Source: Phycisphaeraceae bacterium
GTDB taxonomy: Bacteria > Planctomycetota > Phycisphaerae > Phycisphaerales > Phycisphaeraceae
Length of the DNA stretch: 5,981 nt
Assembly (NCBI GenBank): GCA_029260695.1
Contig: JAJDCT010000458.1
Coordinates: forward strand, 1 to 5,981
Direction of reading: 5' to 3'
The notes under the pieces were generated by a model. It saw nothing but the letters and a program-made list of their open reading frames with translations. It was not told the origin of the DNA and ran no database searches. The position numbers and the translations under genes were made by a program. Of this stretch, positions 5,204-5,981 are shown piece after piece (positions within the stretch are counted from its first letter, which is position 1; each line of letters starts with the position of its first letter).

Positions 5204-5981
5204 ATGACTTCAACCCGCCAGCCCGACCAGCTCCTCGCCGACATTGCCGACTACGTTGTTAATTATCAGATCGACAGCGACGAGGCCTACCGCACAGCTC
5301 GCTACTGCCTGATGGACAGCCTCGGCTGCGCACTATTGGCGTTGAAGTACCCGGCATGTACGAAACTGTTGGGCCCGATCGTTCCAGGCTCATCGGAACC
5401 CCGCGGCGCCCGTGTCCCCGGCACCGACTACCAGCTCGATCCCATCCAGGCCGCGTTCACACTCGGGGCGATGATCCGTTGGCTTGATTACAACGACACC
5501 TGGCTCGCCGCCGAATGGGGCCACCCGTCTGACAACCTCGGCGGCATACTCACCCTCGCCGACTTCCTCACGCGCCAGCACGCAGCCAACGGCACGGGCA
5601 AGACGCTCACCGTCCGTGACGTCCTTACCGCCGCTATCAAAGCCCACGAAATCCAGGGCGTCATCGCATTGGACAACGCCTTCAACCGCGTCGGGCTGGA
5701 CCACGTCATCCTCGTCCGCATCGCCACCACCGCCGTCGCCACCCACATGCTCGGCGGATCACGCGCCGAGGTCATCAACGCGGTATCCAACGCCTTCCTC
5801 GACGGCGGCGCTCTGCGCACCTACCGACACGCTCCCAACACCGGCTCGCGCAAGAGCTGGGCAGCGGGCGACGCCACCAGCCGCGGCGTGCGTCACGCAT
5901 TCATGGCACTGGCCGGCGAGATGGGCTACGCCACCGCGCTTTCTGCAAAGGGCTGGGGCTTCCACGACGTGGTGATGAAGG
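5204..5981 (+). CDS. prpD: 2-methylcitrate dehydratase, 3' end cut by the window edge
   Basis: The first 259 residues of an MmgE/PrpD-family protein, very close to E. coli PrpD (483 residues), so a little over half is present. PrpD dehydrates 2-methylcitrate to 2-methyl-cis-aconitate without an iron-sulphur cluster, between PrpC and PrpB in the pathway. Conserved blocks include [13 protein letters not shown] (31-43), LGPIVPG (55-61), [11 protein letters not shown] (90-100), [11 protein letters not shown] (104-114), KAHEIQG (147-153), NRVGLDH (161-167), [11 protein letters not shown] (204-214) and [12 protein letters not shown] (216-227). The ATG at 5204 is the only sensible start because an in-frame TAG lies at 5195-5197. 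The ribosome binding site is poor (TTAGG). The gap of 226 bp from prpC is large for this operon and filled by repeats. An own promoter is possible: TAAATATT at 5188-5195 could be a -10, but no good -35 is seen. Confidence 0.93.
   Translation, partial: MTSTRQPDQLLADIADYVVNYQIDSDEAYRTARYCLMDSLGCALLALKYPACTKLLGPIVPGSSEPRGARVPGTDYQLDPIQAAFTLGAMIRWLDYNDTWLAAEWGHPSDNLGGILTLADFLTRQHAANGTGKTLTVRDVLTAAIKAHEIQGVIALDNAFNRVGLDHVILVRIATTAVATHMLGGSRAEVINAVSNAFLDGGALRTYRHAPNTGSRKSWAAGDATSRGVRHAFMALAGEMGYATALSAKGWGFHDVVMK

Overview
The window is about 6 kb of GC-rich DNA from a Gram-negative bacterium. The outer-membrane LpxR-type protein at the left edge and the ACP phosphodiesterase next to it point to a diderm. 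Gene order, base composition and the dispersed intergenic repeat between prpC and prpD remind me of Planctomycetota (Phycisphaerae-like), but that placement is an inference, not something the sequence proves.

Layout. The left 2.25 kb reads on the minus strand. It holds a 5'-partial LpxR-family lipid A deacylase-like gene (1-356), preceded by an AcpH/DUF479 ACP phosphodiesterase gene with a GTG start (425-1087). The two are 68 bp apart and probably co-transcribed. A gene-free stretch (1088-1612) contains several hairpins, two of which look like minus-strand terminators. Next comes a 213-residue protein of unknown function (1613-2254) with two Gly-Phe repeat motifs like those of alpha/alpha-toroid proteins. 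It has a near-consensus sigma70 promoter (TTGACA-17-TATATT) overlaid with repeated ACCGAAYA boxes.

The divergent spacer 2323-2954 has no convincing protein gene. It holds a likely small RNA unit on the minus strand: an AT-rich upstream region, TTGACA-18-TACGAT, about 94 nt of transcript, and a strong hairpin followed by seven T. It also holds the control region of the propionate genes, with two dyads, a 24-bp-phased direct repeat and an extended -10 element (TGTTACAAT).

The right half is the methylcitrate (propionate catabolism) operon on the plus strand: prpB (methylisocitrate lyase), prpC (2-methylcitrate synthase, 4 bp after prpB) and prpD (2-methylcitrate dehydratase, running off the right edge). 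PrpC condenses propionyl-CoA with oxaloacetate, PrpD dehydrates methylcitrate, and PrpB cleaves 2-methylisocitrate to pyruvate and succinate. The prpC-prpD gap is 226 bp and is filled by a compact hairpin and a roughly 150-bp imperfect palindromic repeat element.

I see no CRISPR array, transposase, tRNA or rRNA. The enzyme genes are ordinary. The points most worth a second look are the candidate small RNA, the palindromic element inside the prp operon and the unrecognised toroid-like gene with its box-decorated promoter.
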